From Pyrinomonadaceae bacterium (GTDB taxonomy: Bacteria; Acidobacteriota; Blastocatellia; Pyrinomonadales; Pyrinomonadaceae): a stretch of 49,717 nt of DNA. The stretch is from positions 1 through 49,717 of the forward strand of contig JAUZFQ010000042.1 of the NCBI GenBank assembly GCA_030838445.1. The letters run 5' to 3'. Shown piece by piece: positions 7,166 to 17,223 of the stretch (positions are counted from its first letter, which is position 1; the number at the start of each line of letters is the position of its first letter). The notes beneath the pieces are model-generated. The model saw nothing but the letters and a program-made list of their open reading frames with translations. It searched no databases and had not been told where the DNA came from. A program made the translations under genes and the position numbers.

Positions 7166-8788
7166 TCAAGCGGCCTCTTTGGGAACTTTAATGCCGATCT
7201 GCTCAAGGAAGCCTTTGGGCGGATCGCTGCCGATGAGCGCGAAGACGAAATCGTTCGGCACGGTTTCAATCAACGCGCCCGTCTCGGTGTTCATCAACAC
7301 GACCTCGCCCGCGCGTATTTCTTTGACGCTCGTGTTGTAATAAACTTTGACCAGTTTATCGTCAATGCAGTCGTAAACCTGTTGCTTGTTGCCGAACTTG
7401 ATGTCGCTCTTGAGTTCGGAGCGGATGATCAAGCTCACGACGTTCATCTCCTGCGCCGGACGAGGCTCGATCCGGTCGTCCTTCCGGCGTCGCGCGACTA
7501 AAGAGACGGCGGCCTCGACGGCGGAGTTGCCGCCCCCCACCACCATGATCCGCTTGCCGCGAAACGCGTCGGGCGTCTCCAGCCGGTACAACACTTTGTC
7601 GCGCGGCGTTTCGCCGTCCGATACCTGTAGCCCTTCGCCGTCCACGCCCAACTTCTTCGGCGAGCCGCGCCCGCCGATGGATAAAATGACGCGACGGACT
7701 TTGTAAGTGGCCCACTGTCCGAGCAGGGTTCTTTGCGTCTGGACGACGAAGTAATCGCCGTCGCTCGCCCTCTCGACGTGTCTGCAACATTCGTTTTCGT
7801 TGATGACGTGCGTCGCTTGTTGGTAGCTGCTGCCGTCGCCGTTCCGGTTGAACGTGATGCCGCAGTTGACGAGGGCGTTCGTCCACAGTTCGAGCAGGTG
7901 CTCGCGCTCCGCGCCCTCGCCCGCCACGTCTATGCCGCCGCACGATGCCAGAGCGTCGGGTTTGAAATGGACGTATTTGCCCTCCGGGTAAGAGGCGATG
8001 GTGGCGAGCACTTCGCCCTGCTCGATCCCCACGAAACTCAGGCCGCGCCTCTTTGCCAGCACAGCCGCCGACGCGCCCGCCGGGCCGATCCCGATGATCG
8101 CCAGATCGAAATCAATCGCGGCCGCGGGCGGCGCAGTGGTTTCGAGTTCGCGTGCGATGAAGTCAATGACGTTCGCGCCTTCGTTCGCCGCGTTTTTGAT
8201 CAGCGGAGTGCCGGACACGTCGCCGATCAGGTAGCATGACTGCACTTCTTTCGACATGTACTCGTCGCTGCGCGCGGGCGCGGGGCGGCGCGGGATGGGC
8301 TTGATCGTGTTGATGACCAGACAGACGGGCGGGTTGATGGGGCACGCGACCTGACAACTCGTGTCCTCAAGGCACAGTTCACGATTCTTAACGGTGGCGA
8401 TGGTCTTACCGGCGCTGGCGCTCATGGCAAACACGTCATGCGGGCACGCTTCGACGCACGCCTGACAGGCGATACAACGATCCGCTTCGATGACGGGGTG
8501 CGGGTATTCCGGCCCGTTAGGGTACTTCTCCCGCGTTTCGAGAATGCGTTGGAGGGCTAGTAGTTCCTCGTCCGGTTCATCGGGCGCGGGTTGTTCGAGC
8601 AGCCGTCGCGTGCGCCGCGCGTCCCAGAGCGCGAAGCCGCTGCCCGTCAGGATGAGCAGGCCGCCGAGCACGCCCCAGCTATAGAACGGGATGCCGCCGA
8701 CGTGGCTCTCGCCGCCGAGCGTGTATGCGCCGACCGTCCAGCAGATGGCGAGCGCGAGAAACGCCGCGATGAGTTGTGAGTATTTCAT
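7166..8788 (-). CDS. Membrane-anchored ferredoxin-FAD/NAD(P) oxidoreductase
   Basis: The 540-residue product starts MKYSQLIAAFLALAICW; the frame is open further upstream, but AGGGGCAAG precedes this ATG and the two membrane helices (about 6-25 and 37-54) begin here. Next comes a ferredoxin-like part with CIACQACVEACP (C105, C108, C111, C115) and a second cysteine set, C139, C145, C149 and C156. A GDVSGTPLIKNAANEG motif follows, resembling the C-terminal FAD-contact motif of thioredoxin-reductase-like proteins but placed before the Rossmann fold. Then come an FAD site GIGPAGASAA (from about 233) and an NAD(P) site GGGNSAVEAA. It should pass electrons between NAD(P)H and Fe-S partners at the cytoplasmic face. 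It is the last gene of a three-gene operon with the heme and Fe-S/cytochrome-b proteins. Confidence 0.85.
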   Translation of the reverse strand: MKYSQLIAAFLALAICWTVGAYTLGGESHVGGIPFYSWGVLGGLLILTGSGFALWDARRTRRLLEQPAPDEPDEELLALQRILETREKYPNGPEYPHPVIEADRCIACQACVEACPHDVFAMSASAGKTIATVKNRELCLEDTSCQVACPINPPVCLVINTIKPIPRRPAPARSDEYMSKEVQSCYLIGDVSGTPLIKNAANEGANVIDFIARELETTAPPAAAIDFDLAIIGIGPAGASAAVLAKRRGLSFVGIEQGEVLATIASYPEGKYVHFKPDALASCGGIDVAGEGAEREHLLELWTNALVNCGITFNRNGDGSSYQQATHVINENECCRHVERASDGDYFVVQTQRTLLGQWATYKVRRVILSIGGRGSPKKLGVDGEGLQVSDGETPRDKVLYRLETPDAFRGKRIMVVGGGNSAVEAAVSLVARRRKDDRIEPRPAQEMNVVSLIIRSELKSDIKFGNKQQVYDCIDDKLVKVYYNTSVKEIRAGEVVLMNTETGALIETVPNDFVFALIGSDPPKGFLEQIGIKVPKEAA

Positions 8789-8841
8789 GGTCTTGCCCCT
8801 GCCGACGCCGCGCGTCGGGTTGCGTGTGTGCGTATCAACTC

Positions 8842-10275
8842 TCAAGGGATGAGCAACGACGGATTCCAGTGCTTCCGATCTTTGATGTGCTGCACGTGAC
8901 AGGACGTGCAGTTCGGCGTGTCTGCGCTCAAGAGGACGCGCGCGGTCGTCTCGTCGAGTTTGCCGTTGTGACACTGGCCGCAAGTGGTGCGCGGGGTGTC
9001 TCGATCAAGCGGCTGGATCGAATGATGACAACTGCTGCATGAAATCTCCCCTTCGCTATTTGCCGAGAGGCCATTGGCGGCGCGCACTCGGTGAACGTGC
9101 AACGCGTGGAACTGCGCGGCGAGGCGACTCCGCTCGTCGGTTACCACCCATTGCTTCAACACGGCTCTGACCTTCTCCGGCTTGCTCGCCCACTCTTCCT
9201 CATCCAGCCCGCGCCAGACCCACTCGCCAGACACCACCGGGTAGCCGAATCCGGTTAGCGGGTGCGGCGTCTTCATCACTCGACCTTCGTAGGCTTGCCC
9301 GTCGCGATGACACACGGCGCACGTCTCAAGCGCGGCGACGCGCGGACGAAACTCCGCGCCCCGGTGTTCCGCGTGACAGGCGACGCAGCCGACGGCGTTG
9401 TCCCGGTGCGGCGGCGTGACGGTCGCGGCAAACGCTTCGGTCTGGTGGCATGACGCGCAGCGCGACTCCATCCGCGCGGTCAGGCTATGACACGAACGGC
9501 AAGAGTTTCCGCTCGACTGCCGCGCGAGGGACGACGGGGTAAGGGCGAACGACGTGGCCGCGTGCGGGGCGGACAGGGGGCGCGGCGAGTAGATGGTCGG
9601 CCGCCAGTAGGCCGCCGCGAGCAGAGGGCAACCGACGAGGAGCGTCAGGATGAAGATCGAGACAGGCCACGGGCGTTGGAGATCGCCGGTGGGTCGCCAG
9701 TTGAAGCGCGCCTTTCCGGGCGGCGGCGGCTTCTGCGGGTGAAGCGGCGAAGGGCGCGCGGCCTTCTCGCGGCTGCGCGCTTCCCAGAACAGCCTGAGCG
9801 CATTGACCACCTCTTCCTGCGGCGCGTCCGCGTTAGAGACAATGGCAGCGGCGGCGGCAGCGGCGGGTGCAGCCTGCTCGTTCGCCGCCGCCGAGGTGCG
9901 GTCGCGTGCCTGCACCTCGACCGCATCCGTCGCCGCACGCAGCGCGACTTTGATCTCCAAACCGTTGTCGCGTTCGCCGATGTAAAGCGTGAAAGGGCCG
10001 ATGAGCAGCACGTCGCCGTGACCTAACGCTTCCGGCTGGTTGAAGATGATCAGGCGGTTGTTGAGGATGGTCGAGTTCGACGGGCTGAGATCGGTGACGT
10101 AGAAACGTCCACCCTCGCGGCGGATGCCTGCGTGCAGGCGCGAGACCGTCGGGTGATTCAGTTTGATCTCACATTCCGCGAGCCGCCCGATGCGCAAGCC
10201 GTCAACCGAGATCGTCTGCGGCTCGACCGACAGATCGGTGCGGGTGATGATGTAGGTGCTTTGCGCGTTTGGCAT
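8842..10275 (-). CDS. FHA-domain, single-helix, seven-heme cytochrome c protein
   Basis: A 477-residue fusion. Residues about 24-95 form a forkhead-associated domain, with G30-R31, S45-R46-x-H48 and an SPSNST turn; FHA domains bind phosphothreonine peptides. An Ala/Pro-rich linker leads to one membrane helix (about 204-223). The exported C-terminus carries seven CXXCH heme motifs (259, 273, 297, 319, 413, 432 and 456) and several extra histidines for distal ligation. A cytosolic phospho-sensor would thus be joined to a periplasmic electron wire. The start at 10273-10275 has GAGGGCTATGCT upstream; the open frame continues further upstream, but there it only shadows the next gene. It lies 35 bases after the CNB/Fe-S gene and 53 bases before the FAD reductase. 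Confidence 0.88.
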   Translation of the reverse strand: MPNAQSTYIITRTDLSVEPQTISVDGLRIGRLAECEIKLNHPTVSRLHAGIRREGGRFYVTDLSPSNSTILNNRLIIFNQPEALGHGDVLLIGPFTLYIGERDNGLEIKVALRAATDAVEVQARDRTSAAANEQAAPAAAAAAAIVSNADAPQEEVVNALRLFWEARSREKAARPSPLHPQKPPPPGKARFNWRPTGDLQRPWPVSIFILTLLVGCPLLAAAYWRPTIYSPRPLSAPHAATSFALTPSSLARQSSGNSCRSCHSLTARMESRCASCHQTEAFAATVTPPHRDNAVGCVACHAEHRGAEFRPRVAALETCAVCHRDGQAYEGRVMKTPHPLTGFGYPVVSGEWVWRGLDEEEWASKPEKVRAVLKQWVVTDERSRLAAQFHALHVHRVRAANGLSANSEGEISCSSCHHSIQPLDRDTPRTTCGQCHNGKLDETTARVLLSADTPNCTSCHVQHIKDRKHWNPSLLIP

Positions 10276-10310
10276 AGCATAGCCCTCGCGACCGCGCGCC
10301 GTAGGCGCAA

Positions 10311-12806
10311 TCAACGCACGGCGAAGAAGATGACCTGCGCGATGTGGACAAGCATCAGGAGCAACATGAGCGAGGTGAAGACGACGTGCGGCGCGACCCA
10401 GAGGCGCAGCAACTTGTGCAGGTAGATGAGCGATTGGACGCGCCGCAGCGTGGCCGTCGTCTCCACCGCGTCGAGCAGTGTCGCGCGCGAGGTGTCGCTG
10501 AAGTTGCGGCGGCTCGCCTCCGTGTTGAACTCGTCGCACAGCCCGTCGAGCAACTCGGTCAGCGGTTCGCGTCGCGTGTACTGGCGCAGCAAGAAGGAGA
10601 GCGAGAAGAAACGGCGGCGCACCTCGCCTCTGATCACGGGGCGCAGTTCGGGGTTCTGCGTGTCGATATTCGTCAGGGCGGCGCACAGTTCCTTGTGGCG
10701 TTGTTGTAGATCTTCGAGCAGCAGCGGGTCGCCCTCGATGCTCGTCATCACGCGCGGCACGAACAGGTAGCAGGCCAGCCCGAACAGGCCGGACGCGATG
10801 ACGAGATCGAAGCAAACCATCAGGGCGAGCGTGAGCGTGCCTCCGGCGTGGCTGCCGCCGTGCCAGACGAGGACTAGCCCCGCGCACGCGCCGACGTAGG
10901 CGTGCGCCCACATCCAGTAACGCAAAGCTCCGCGACGCTTCGTGTAGATTTGTTTGCGAAACGGGTAAAGCATCGTCAGGAAGACGCCCGCGAAGCCGAG
11001 GATGCCCGTGAGCCAACGCATGGTCAGCCAGGTCGCCCAGCCCGCGCCCATCATGCGCGCGTCCAACCCGTAACGGCGCACGGCGGCGAACGTCGCGTAA
11101 GCCAGCGCGAAGAACAGGCACAGCCCCCCGGCGTGCAGGACGCGCGCGGGGATATCTCGCTTGTGGATGTTGCGGCCGATGGCGTGCGTCAAATCCTGAT
11201 AGACGATCCCGACGGTGTTTTTGGCTTCGGAAAAATATTCGCGCGGGTTGACCCTGACGAGCGCGCCGGTCGGGCAGTTCTCCTCGCACGAGTACGCCTT
11301 CTTCGCAGCGCCTTCGGGGTTGAGTCCAGTGCCCGCGCACAGGTTGCATTTGATCGCCAGCAAATTCTTCGTGTCGTCGGCGACGGCGGGCAAGGGCGGC
11401 GGCGAGAGACTGAGCCAACGCCTGAGACGTGCGGGGAGAGCGGGCGCGGGAGGGTCGGCGCGCTTCCGGCGCGGGATCATCGAGATGGCGTTGTAGGGGC
11501 ACTGCGTGGCGCAGTCGCCGCAGCCGATGCAGAGGTCGGGGCTGATGTCTATCAGAGCGGCGGCGGTGCGGCTGATCGCGCCGGTCGGGCAGCCGGTCAG
11601 ACATTCGGGGTCTTGGCAGTGCATGCAGACCGAGGGCGAGAGCACGTGCTGCGTCGAACTGCTACCGATGCGCACGGGGCGTTCGATGTGGATGCCGCGA
11701 CGGAGCAGGCGCGAGCGGCCGTGCACCTTGTGGCAGGCGAGCGAGCAGTTGCCGCAACGAACGCACAAGTCCATGTCCATAACGAGCAAGTTCGTGCCGT
11801 CCACGACGCCCGTCGTGATCTCTTTTTGTAGAGCCTTGAAGGAGCGTGGGTCGGCGACGGGCGTGAGCAGGGCGTTCTCGTCAACCTCTGAGACGGTCGA
11901 GAGACTCGCGCGCAGCGCGCGCCAGAGTTCGGGGTCGGCTCGCAGACGTTCGAGCGGAATCTCCAACACTTCCGTGCGCGCCTGCGCCGTCGCGCTGTAA
12001 GGCCACGCCGCCGCGGCCGCATCGGGGTCGGCCTCCAAGCCCAGACAATTGCCCGCGCCGAGAAAGCGTACGTCGGCGGCCTCGCCGGTTCCCTTCGCCG
12101 ACTCGCCGGACGCCGCGTCGCCGTCGGCGGCAAGGCCGCGCGCGATCTCCACCCAGCCTTTGTTGATGAACAGCACGTCCTCGATGAATTCGCCCGCCGC
12201 GACGAGCGGGTGGCGATTCCCGTAGACTTTGAACCGCGCGATGCCGCCGAGCCTTTCGAGCAGCGCGGGAGCGAGCGAGCCGTAGACACGCTCACGCAGG
12301 AAGCGCAGCGTGTTGTCCAACCCGTGTCTCAGGTAAATCTCATCGAAGACGCGCTCGAACTTCGGCAGTTTGCGGAGCAGGCGCAGCGCCGGTCTTTGCA
12401 GTTCGAGGACGGTGGCAACGTCTTTCGCGTCTTCCGGCACTCGAACGGTCTTGCTTCGCTGTTCGCCTTCGATGATCGCCATCTCGCCGAAGATATGCCC
12501 CGGCGCGATGCCCCCGACCTTGTTCAGCGGCGAGCCGTCGCACACCTCCAACTCGCCAACCACCGGAATGTAGAAACTGTTTCCCGCCCAGTCGTCCTTA
12601 TGCGTCACCGTCTCCCCGGCGCGATATTCCCACAGGCGCGCGTAAGGGCCGACCGCCCCGCCCGTGTAACCGCGTCCGTAGACGATCACTTCCAGATCGA
12701 GTTCGTGGACGTAATGCTTCTCGTGTCGTTCGAGCAACTCGGACAGGCAATCCACTTCCGCGAGGGCTTCGAGTAGGCGGCGGCGCTCTGTAATTTCGTG
12801 AGGCAT
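10311..12806 (-). CDS. Cyclic-nucleotide-binding / 4x[4Fe-4S] / cytochrome-b-like membrane protein
   Basis: The 831-residue protein opens with two CNB domains. The first (about 55-150) has the phosphate-binding cassette GHIFGEMAIIEGEQRSKTV with the key Glu and Arg. The second (about 190-295) is degenerate, with FLGAGNCLGLEAD in place of the cassette. Residues 345-515 form a DmsB/HybA-type Fe-S unit with four cysteine groups: CVRCGNCSLAC (348-358), CMHCQDPECLTGC (394-406), CIGCGDCATQC (426-436) and CNLC plus CEENC (487-511). About five membrane helices follow (555-683 and 805-830), with histidines (WMWAHAYVGA, VLVWHGG, YLHKLL, APHVV, LVHIA) suited to b-heme ligation. It begins the redox operon and would carry electrons across the membrane under cyclic-nucleotide control. 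That role is inferred from domains only. Confidence 0.88.
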   Translation of the reverse strand: MPHEITERRRLLEALAEVDCLSELLERHEKHYVHELDLEVIVYGRGYTGGAVGPYARLWEYRAGETVTHKDDWAGNSFYIPVVGELEVCDGSPLNKVGGIAPGHIFGEMAIIEGEQRSKTVRVPEDAKDVATVLELQRPALRLLRKLPKFERVFDEIYLRHGLDNTLRFLRERVYGSLAPALLERLGGIARFKVYGNRHPLVAAGEFIEDVLFINKGWVEIARGLAADGDAASGESAKGTGEAADVRFLGAGNCLGLEADPDAAAAAWPYSATAQARTEVLEIPLERLRADPELWRALRASLSTVSEVDENALLTPVADPRSFKALQKEITTGVVDGTNLLVMDMDLCVRCGNCSLACHKVHGRSRLLRRGIHIERPVRIGSSSTQHVLSPSVCMHCQDPECLTGCPTGAISRTAAALIDISPDLCIGCGDCATQCPYNAISMIPRRKRADPPAPALPARLRRWLSLSPPPLPAVADDTKNLLAIKCNLCAGTGLNPEGAAKKAYSCEENCPTGALVRVNPREYFSEAKNTVGIVYQDLTHAIGRNIHKRDIPARVLHAGGLCLFFALAYATFAAVRRYGLDARMMGAGWATWLTMRWLTGILGFAGVFLTMLYPFRKQIYTKRRGALRYWMWAHAYVGACAGLVLVWHGGSHAGGTLTLALMVCFDLVIASGLFGLACYLFVPRVMTSIEGDPLLLEDLQQRHKELCAALTNIDTQNPELRPVIRGEVRRRFFSLSFLLRQYTRREPLTELLDGLCDEFNTEASRRNFSDTSRATLLDAVETTATLRRVQSLIYLHKLLRLWVAPHVVFTSLMLLLMLVHIAQVIFFAVR

Positions 12807-12836
12807 AACCGGGCACTTCCTTTATTTAAGGAGCGT

Positions 12837-13199
12837 TCAGTCGCCGGGCGCGGACGCGATCCAATCACAGAAATTTTGCCGGCTGGCTTGCGCGCGCCAA
12901 AGATGGATTGTGTCTTGAAAGAGCATGAGGCGTTTAGTGTCGTATAGGTAAGCCAGGACTTGGCTGATATCGGAGATGGAGATGGTGGGCGGCCACGCGG
13001 CATGGCGGCCACGCTCGGTGAAGTACTGTCTCCAGAAATTCGTGAACAGGATAGGCGATGAAACGTCGAATTGTCCATCTAAATTTCGCAAATCCCCGGC
13101 CACTTCGGCCAGTACCAATAGGCCGCCGGGGCGCAAACATTCCGTCACCTCGTCGATTGATGACGATGGCGTAAAGCCGAGCGAACTCAGGAGCAACAC
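12837..13199 (-). pseudogene. Methyltransferase-like C-terminal remnant
   Basis: The 120-codon frame (GTG start at 13197-13199) contains EVTECLRPGGLLVLAEVAGD, the strand/loop pattern seen late in the Rossmann core of class I SAM methyltransferases, followed by a mixed C-terminal tail. The N-terminal glycine-rich SAM-binding motif is absent, and an in-frame TAA lies at 13221-13223, just upstream. No ribosome-binding site precedes the GTG. I read it as the surviving 3' end of a methyltransferase gene. A short expressed protein of unknown role is the alternative. It ends 30 bases before the CNB/Fe-S gene on the same strand. Confidence 0.45.
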
Positions 13200-13932
<733 letters not shown>

Positions 13933-14183
13933 GGCGCGCTTCTCTCGTGCGTCAAGCCGTAACCCGTCCGGCGCGCTGACCCGACCACTCTCACACGAAT
14001 TTTCGGATCGCAGACCCGCCGCCGGAAATCCACTGCAAACGTAGTTTTCCCCTGCTACACGCTTTGGGAGCAGGCGTGCCTGATATGGTCGGGCGCGCCG
14101 TTTTGTGCGCCGCACGCCTGTAAATTGGCCGCCCTCCGGCGGTGTCCGCCGTGGCACTGCGCTTGCTCTAAACCTAAAGCATT

Positions 14184-14819
14184 ATGACCATCAACGCCGC
14201 AACTTACCCCATCTGGCAAAACGCACAAGCCGACCCCGCGACGACGGCGACCGAGAAAGTCCCAACTCCCATGACCGATCATGCACTCGCGCAACTCGCG
14301 GCGGGCGGAGACCTCGCCGCGTTCGAAGAGATCTACGGGCGACACCACCGACGGGTCTACTCGCTGTGCCTGCGCATGACGCAGAACGTGGCGGAGGCCG
14401 AAGACCTCGCACAGGAAGCCTTCATCCAACTGTTCCGCAAGATCGGCAGTTTCCGCGGCGAGTCGGCCTTCACCACATGGCTGCACCGCTTGACCGTGAA
14501 TCAAGTACTGATGCACTTTCGCAAGAAGGGCGTGAGGCTGGAGCAGACGACGGATGACGGTGAGACGCCCGTGCAGGTGGTGACCGGCACACAGAACCCG
14601 AACCAGATGCCGGTGGTGGACAGAATCGCGCTGGATCGCGCCATTGGTCAACTGCCCCCCGGCTACCGGACGGTGTTTGTGTTGCACGACGTGGAGGGGC
14701 ACGAGCACGAGGAGATTGCGCGACTCTTGGGCTGCTCGGTGGGGACGAGTAAGTCGCAGTTGCACAAGGCGAGGATGAAGTTGCGTGGTCTCCTCAGGCA
14801 ACAGAAGCATTCCCGCTAA
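14184..14819 (+). CDS. ECF-type RNA polymerase sigma factor
   Basis: The 211-residue product has sigma-70 region 2 ([20 protein letters not shown], then [20 protein letters not shown] and [12 protein letters not shown]) and region 4 ([20 protein letters not shown], then [20 protein letters not shown]). These are core-binding/-10 and -35 recognition domains respectively. A start at M30 (14271) would give the usual ECF length; neither start has a good ribosome-binding site. No anti-sigma gene is adjacent. The gene stands alone and is followed by a strong hairpin terminator. Upstream 13933-14183 holds no gene, only G/C-rich DNA. Confidence 0.95.
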   Translation: MTINAATYPIWQNAQADPATTATEKVPTPMTDHALAQLAAGGDLAAFEEIYGRHHRRVYSLCLRMTQNVAEAEDLAQEAFIQLFRKIGSFRGESAFTTWLHRLTVNQVLMHFRKKGVRLEQTTDDGETPVQVVTGTQNPNQMPVVDRIALDRAIGQLPPGYRTVFVLHDVEGHEHEEIARLLGCSVGTSKSQLHKARMKLRGLLRQQKHSR

Positions 14820-14850
14820 CGTGCGGCGAGTGCGACGCGATGATTGTTAA

Positions 14851-14888
14851 AGAGGGCGCGGAGAGAGTTGATTCTCTCCGCGCCCTCT
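14851..14888. terminator. 16-bp perfect-stem hairpin, bidirectional terminator
   Basis: AGAGGGCGCGGAGAGA (14851-14866) pairs perfectly with 14873-14888 around the loop GTTGAT. It lies between the convergent sigma-factor and pirin genes. GCGTTTTG follows a few bases downstream on the plus strand, but there is no long U-run. The loop also occurs in the 44204 hairpin. Confidence 0.8.
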
Positions 14889-14946
14889 CCGCGTTTTGAA
14901 ACTCACGCGTGGCTTCGTCACAACTGCCGCGCGCGGCGATGCGCCC

Positions 14947-15645
<699 letters not shown>

Positions 15646-16169
15646 CTCATTCTCCTCGCCCTCACGAACGCCGTGAGAGCTTCTGTTAATTGTGCCTTGC
15701 TCGAAAAGCTGCGGATCGCTCAAACGACTCGCTTGCGCTCCCGTCACTTTACTTAGGCCGGGACGGTTGACGGCGACTTTAGCCTTTGAGGCTGGCAACG
15801 CGTCGCGTTTAACCGGCGAACCGGGTCTGCCATATTGTCGCAACGCTGCCATCTTGACCTGTCAAAGTGTCAGTCTGCGCGAACGGAATTCCGGGCGTCC
15901 GCTGTTTAGATGCGGAAAAGGCCGCAAAGTCACCTCTTACCGCGGCCACGCGCCGGGGCGGCCTGTGGCATAAAGTTTGACAGCAAAGTCGTAGCTCGAA
16001 GCGCGGACAGACTCTCCGCGCCGGTCACACTTTTCGCCGCAAGAAGTTTGACAAAGAGCGTCGCGCCCTCCGGCGGGAGCGCGTTGACGCCCTTCTCCCG
16101 GAGAGATTTTCACTCCGAAGCCCCGCCCCGGCCGACCGGCCGCGGCCGCCCCTTCAGGACACACCCACT
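15646..16169. other. Long intergenic region, no gene seen
   Basis: This 524-base gap lies between divergent pirin and the gene at 16170. Reading frames here show no protein-like pattern. It contains the palindrome TTGACCTGTCAA (15854-15865) and two copies of AAGTTTGACA (ending near 15982 and 16053). These could be regulator sites or -35 elements, but no convincing -10 box pairs with them. Confidence 0.5.
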
Positions 16170-17105
16170 ATGAGTAGCGCAATTTTAGAACAGCCCGCGC
16201 ACGAGCCGTCGAAGGCTTTCGCCCCGTACCCGGCCGACGCGGAAATCTGCCTCACGGCCGACATCCAGACGGCGCACGAAGAGACTCTAGCCCCGCCGCT
16301 CGCCGAACTCGTCGCCACGCTCCAGCCCCCCTCGCTCGGCGTGACGGTGCGCCGCGTCTTCGTCCAACTCGCACGACTGCTCGACTACCTGCGTCTCATC
16401 GAGAAGAAGGTGCAGCAGGATCAACTGCTCGCCTCGACCTCTTCCGTCTTCACCAACGTCCACAAAGAATCGCTCGCGCTGATCGAACAGATTGACGCAG
16501 ACATGCTCCACCTCGAAGGGGCGAGCGAAGAACTGCTCTCCACGCTCGACGGCATCAGCTACGCCATCGGCCACGAGATCGGGCGCGTCTACGGCTTCGA
16601 ACTCGTCGGCATCAACGACCCGCAGTCGCCGCCCATCCGCGCCAAACTCGAACGCGCCCACGGCCTGCTGCTCAACTGCTTCCAGCAATCAACCATCTCG
16701 CTCACACAGGTCTTCAACCCCGCGCTCGACGGCGAAGAACTCTTCAACGACTTTCCCGAACGCCGCGAGGAGGCGCTCATCCTCTACCGCGACCTCTGGA
16801 ATCTGGTCGGGCTGGCGCGCCGCGCCGATAAGGAATGCGATCAGTTTTCGGTCGCGCTCCTGCTCGCGCACCTCAAGCGTTTCCGCGACGGCAGTATGTG
16901 CTACTTGATGTATCGCGACTGGGAGGAGTACGAACGCTTCGTCAAGCAGGTGACGGCTGCGCGCCGGATTCTGGAGATCGGCCCCGCGCTCGAAGGTCTC
17001 GCCTGTTACCTCGAAACGCTGCTCGGCCAGGTGCGCCTCCGCAGCGTCCTCGCCAACCTCTCCTTCATCGTCCCCGACTCCGACGAGAAACACTCGGTTA
17101 ACTAA
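16170..17105 (+). CDS. Hypothetical alpha-helical protein (311 aa)
   Basis: The 311-residue product is unrecognised. It has no signal peptide or membrane helix and is dominated by long amphipathic helices rich in Leu, Glu and Arg, for example VQLARLLDYLRLIEKKVQQD and LLAHLKRFRDG, so a cytosolic helical bundle or scaffold is likely. The N-terminal 40 residues are Ala/Pro-rich and probably disordered. A weak AGGA lies 11 bases before the ATG. The gene stands alone: divergent pirin upstream, convergent homoserine dehydrogenase downstream. Confidence 0.85.
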   Translation: MSSAILEQPAHEPSKAFAPYPADAEICLTADIQTAHEETLAPPLAELVATLQPPSLGVTVRRVFVQLARLLDYLRLIEKKVQQDQLLASTSSVFTNVHKESLALIEQIDADMLHLEGASEELLSTLDGISYAIGHEIGRVYGFELVGINDPQSPPIRAKLERAHGLLLNCFQQSTISLTQVFNPALDGEELFNDFPERREEALILYRDLWNLVGLARRADKECDQFSVALLLAHLKRFRDGSMCYLMYRDWEEYERFVKQVTAARRILEIGPALEGLACYLETLLGQVRLRSVLANLSFIVPDSDEKHSVN

Positions 17106-17130
17106 ACCCGCGACGCGCCCTTTCATGTCT

Positions 17131-17195
17131 TCCTTCGCGCCTTTGCGCCTTTGCGAGAAATTAAATCTCACGCAAAGGCGCAAAGGCGCAAAGGA
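17131..17195. repeat. 25-bp inverted repeat, 'GCGCCTTTGCG' family
   Basis: The left arm 17131-17155 (starting TCCTTCGCGCC) and right arm 17171-17195 match at 24 of 25 positions. An inner GAGA/TCTC pairing and an A/T-rich loop lie between them. Each arm repeats the word CTTTGCGC or GCGCAAAG. It lies between two convergent genes, so it can serve as a two-way terminator. It shares words with 721-779. Confidence 0.75.
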
Positions 17196-17223
17196 GGGCA
17201 TAACTTTGTGCGCTTGATCTCTG

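Noticed and set aside
10276-11604. N-terminal extension of the FHA/heptaheme frame up to 920 residues
   Set aside because: The extension is Arg/Pro/Ala-rich and overlaps the CNB/Fe-S gene in another frame. The FHA domain starts cleanly at the ATG at 10273-10275.
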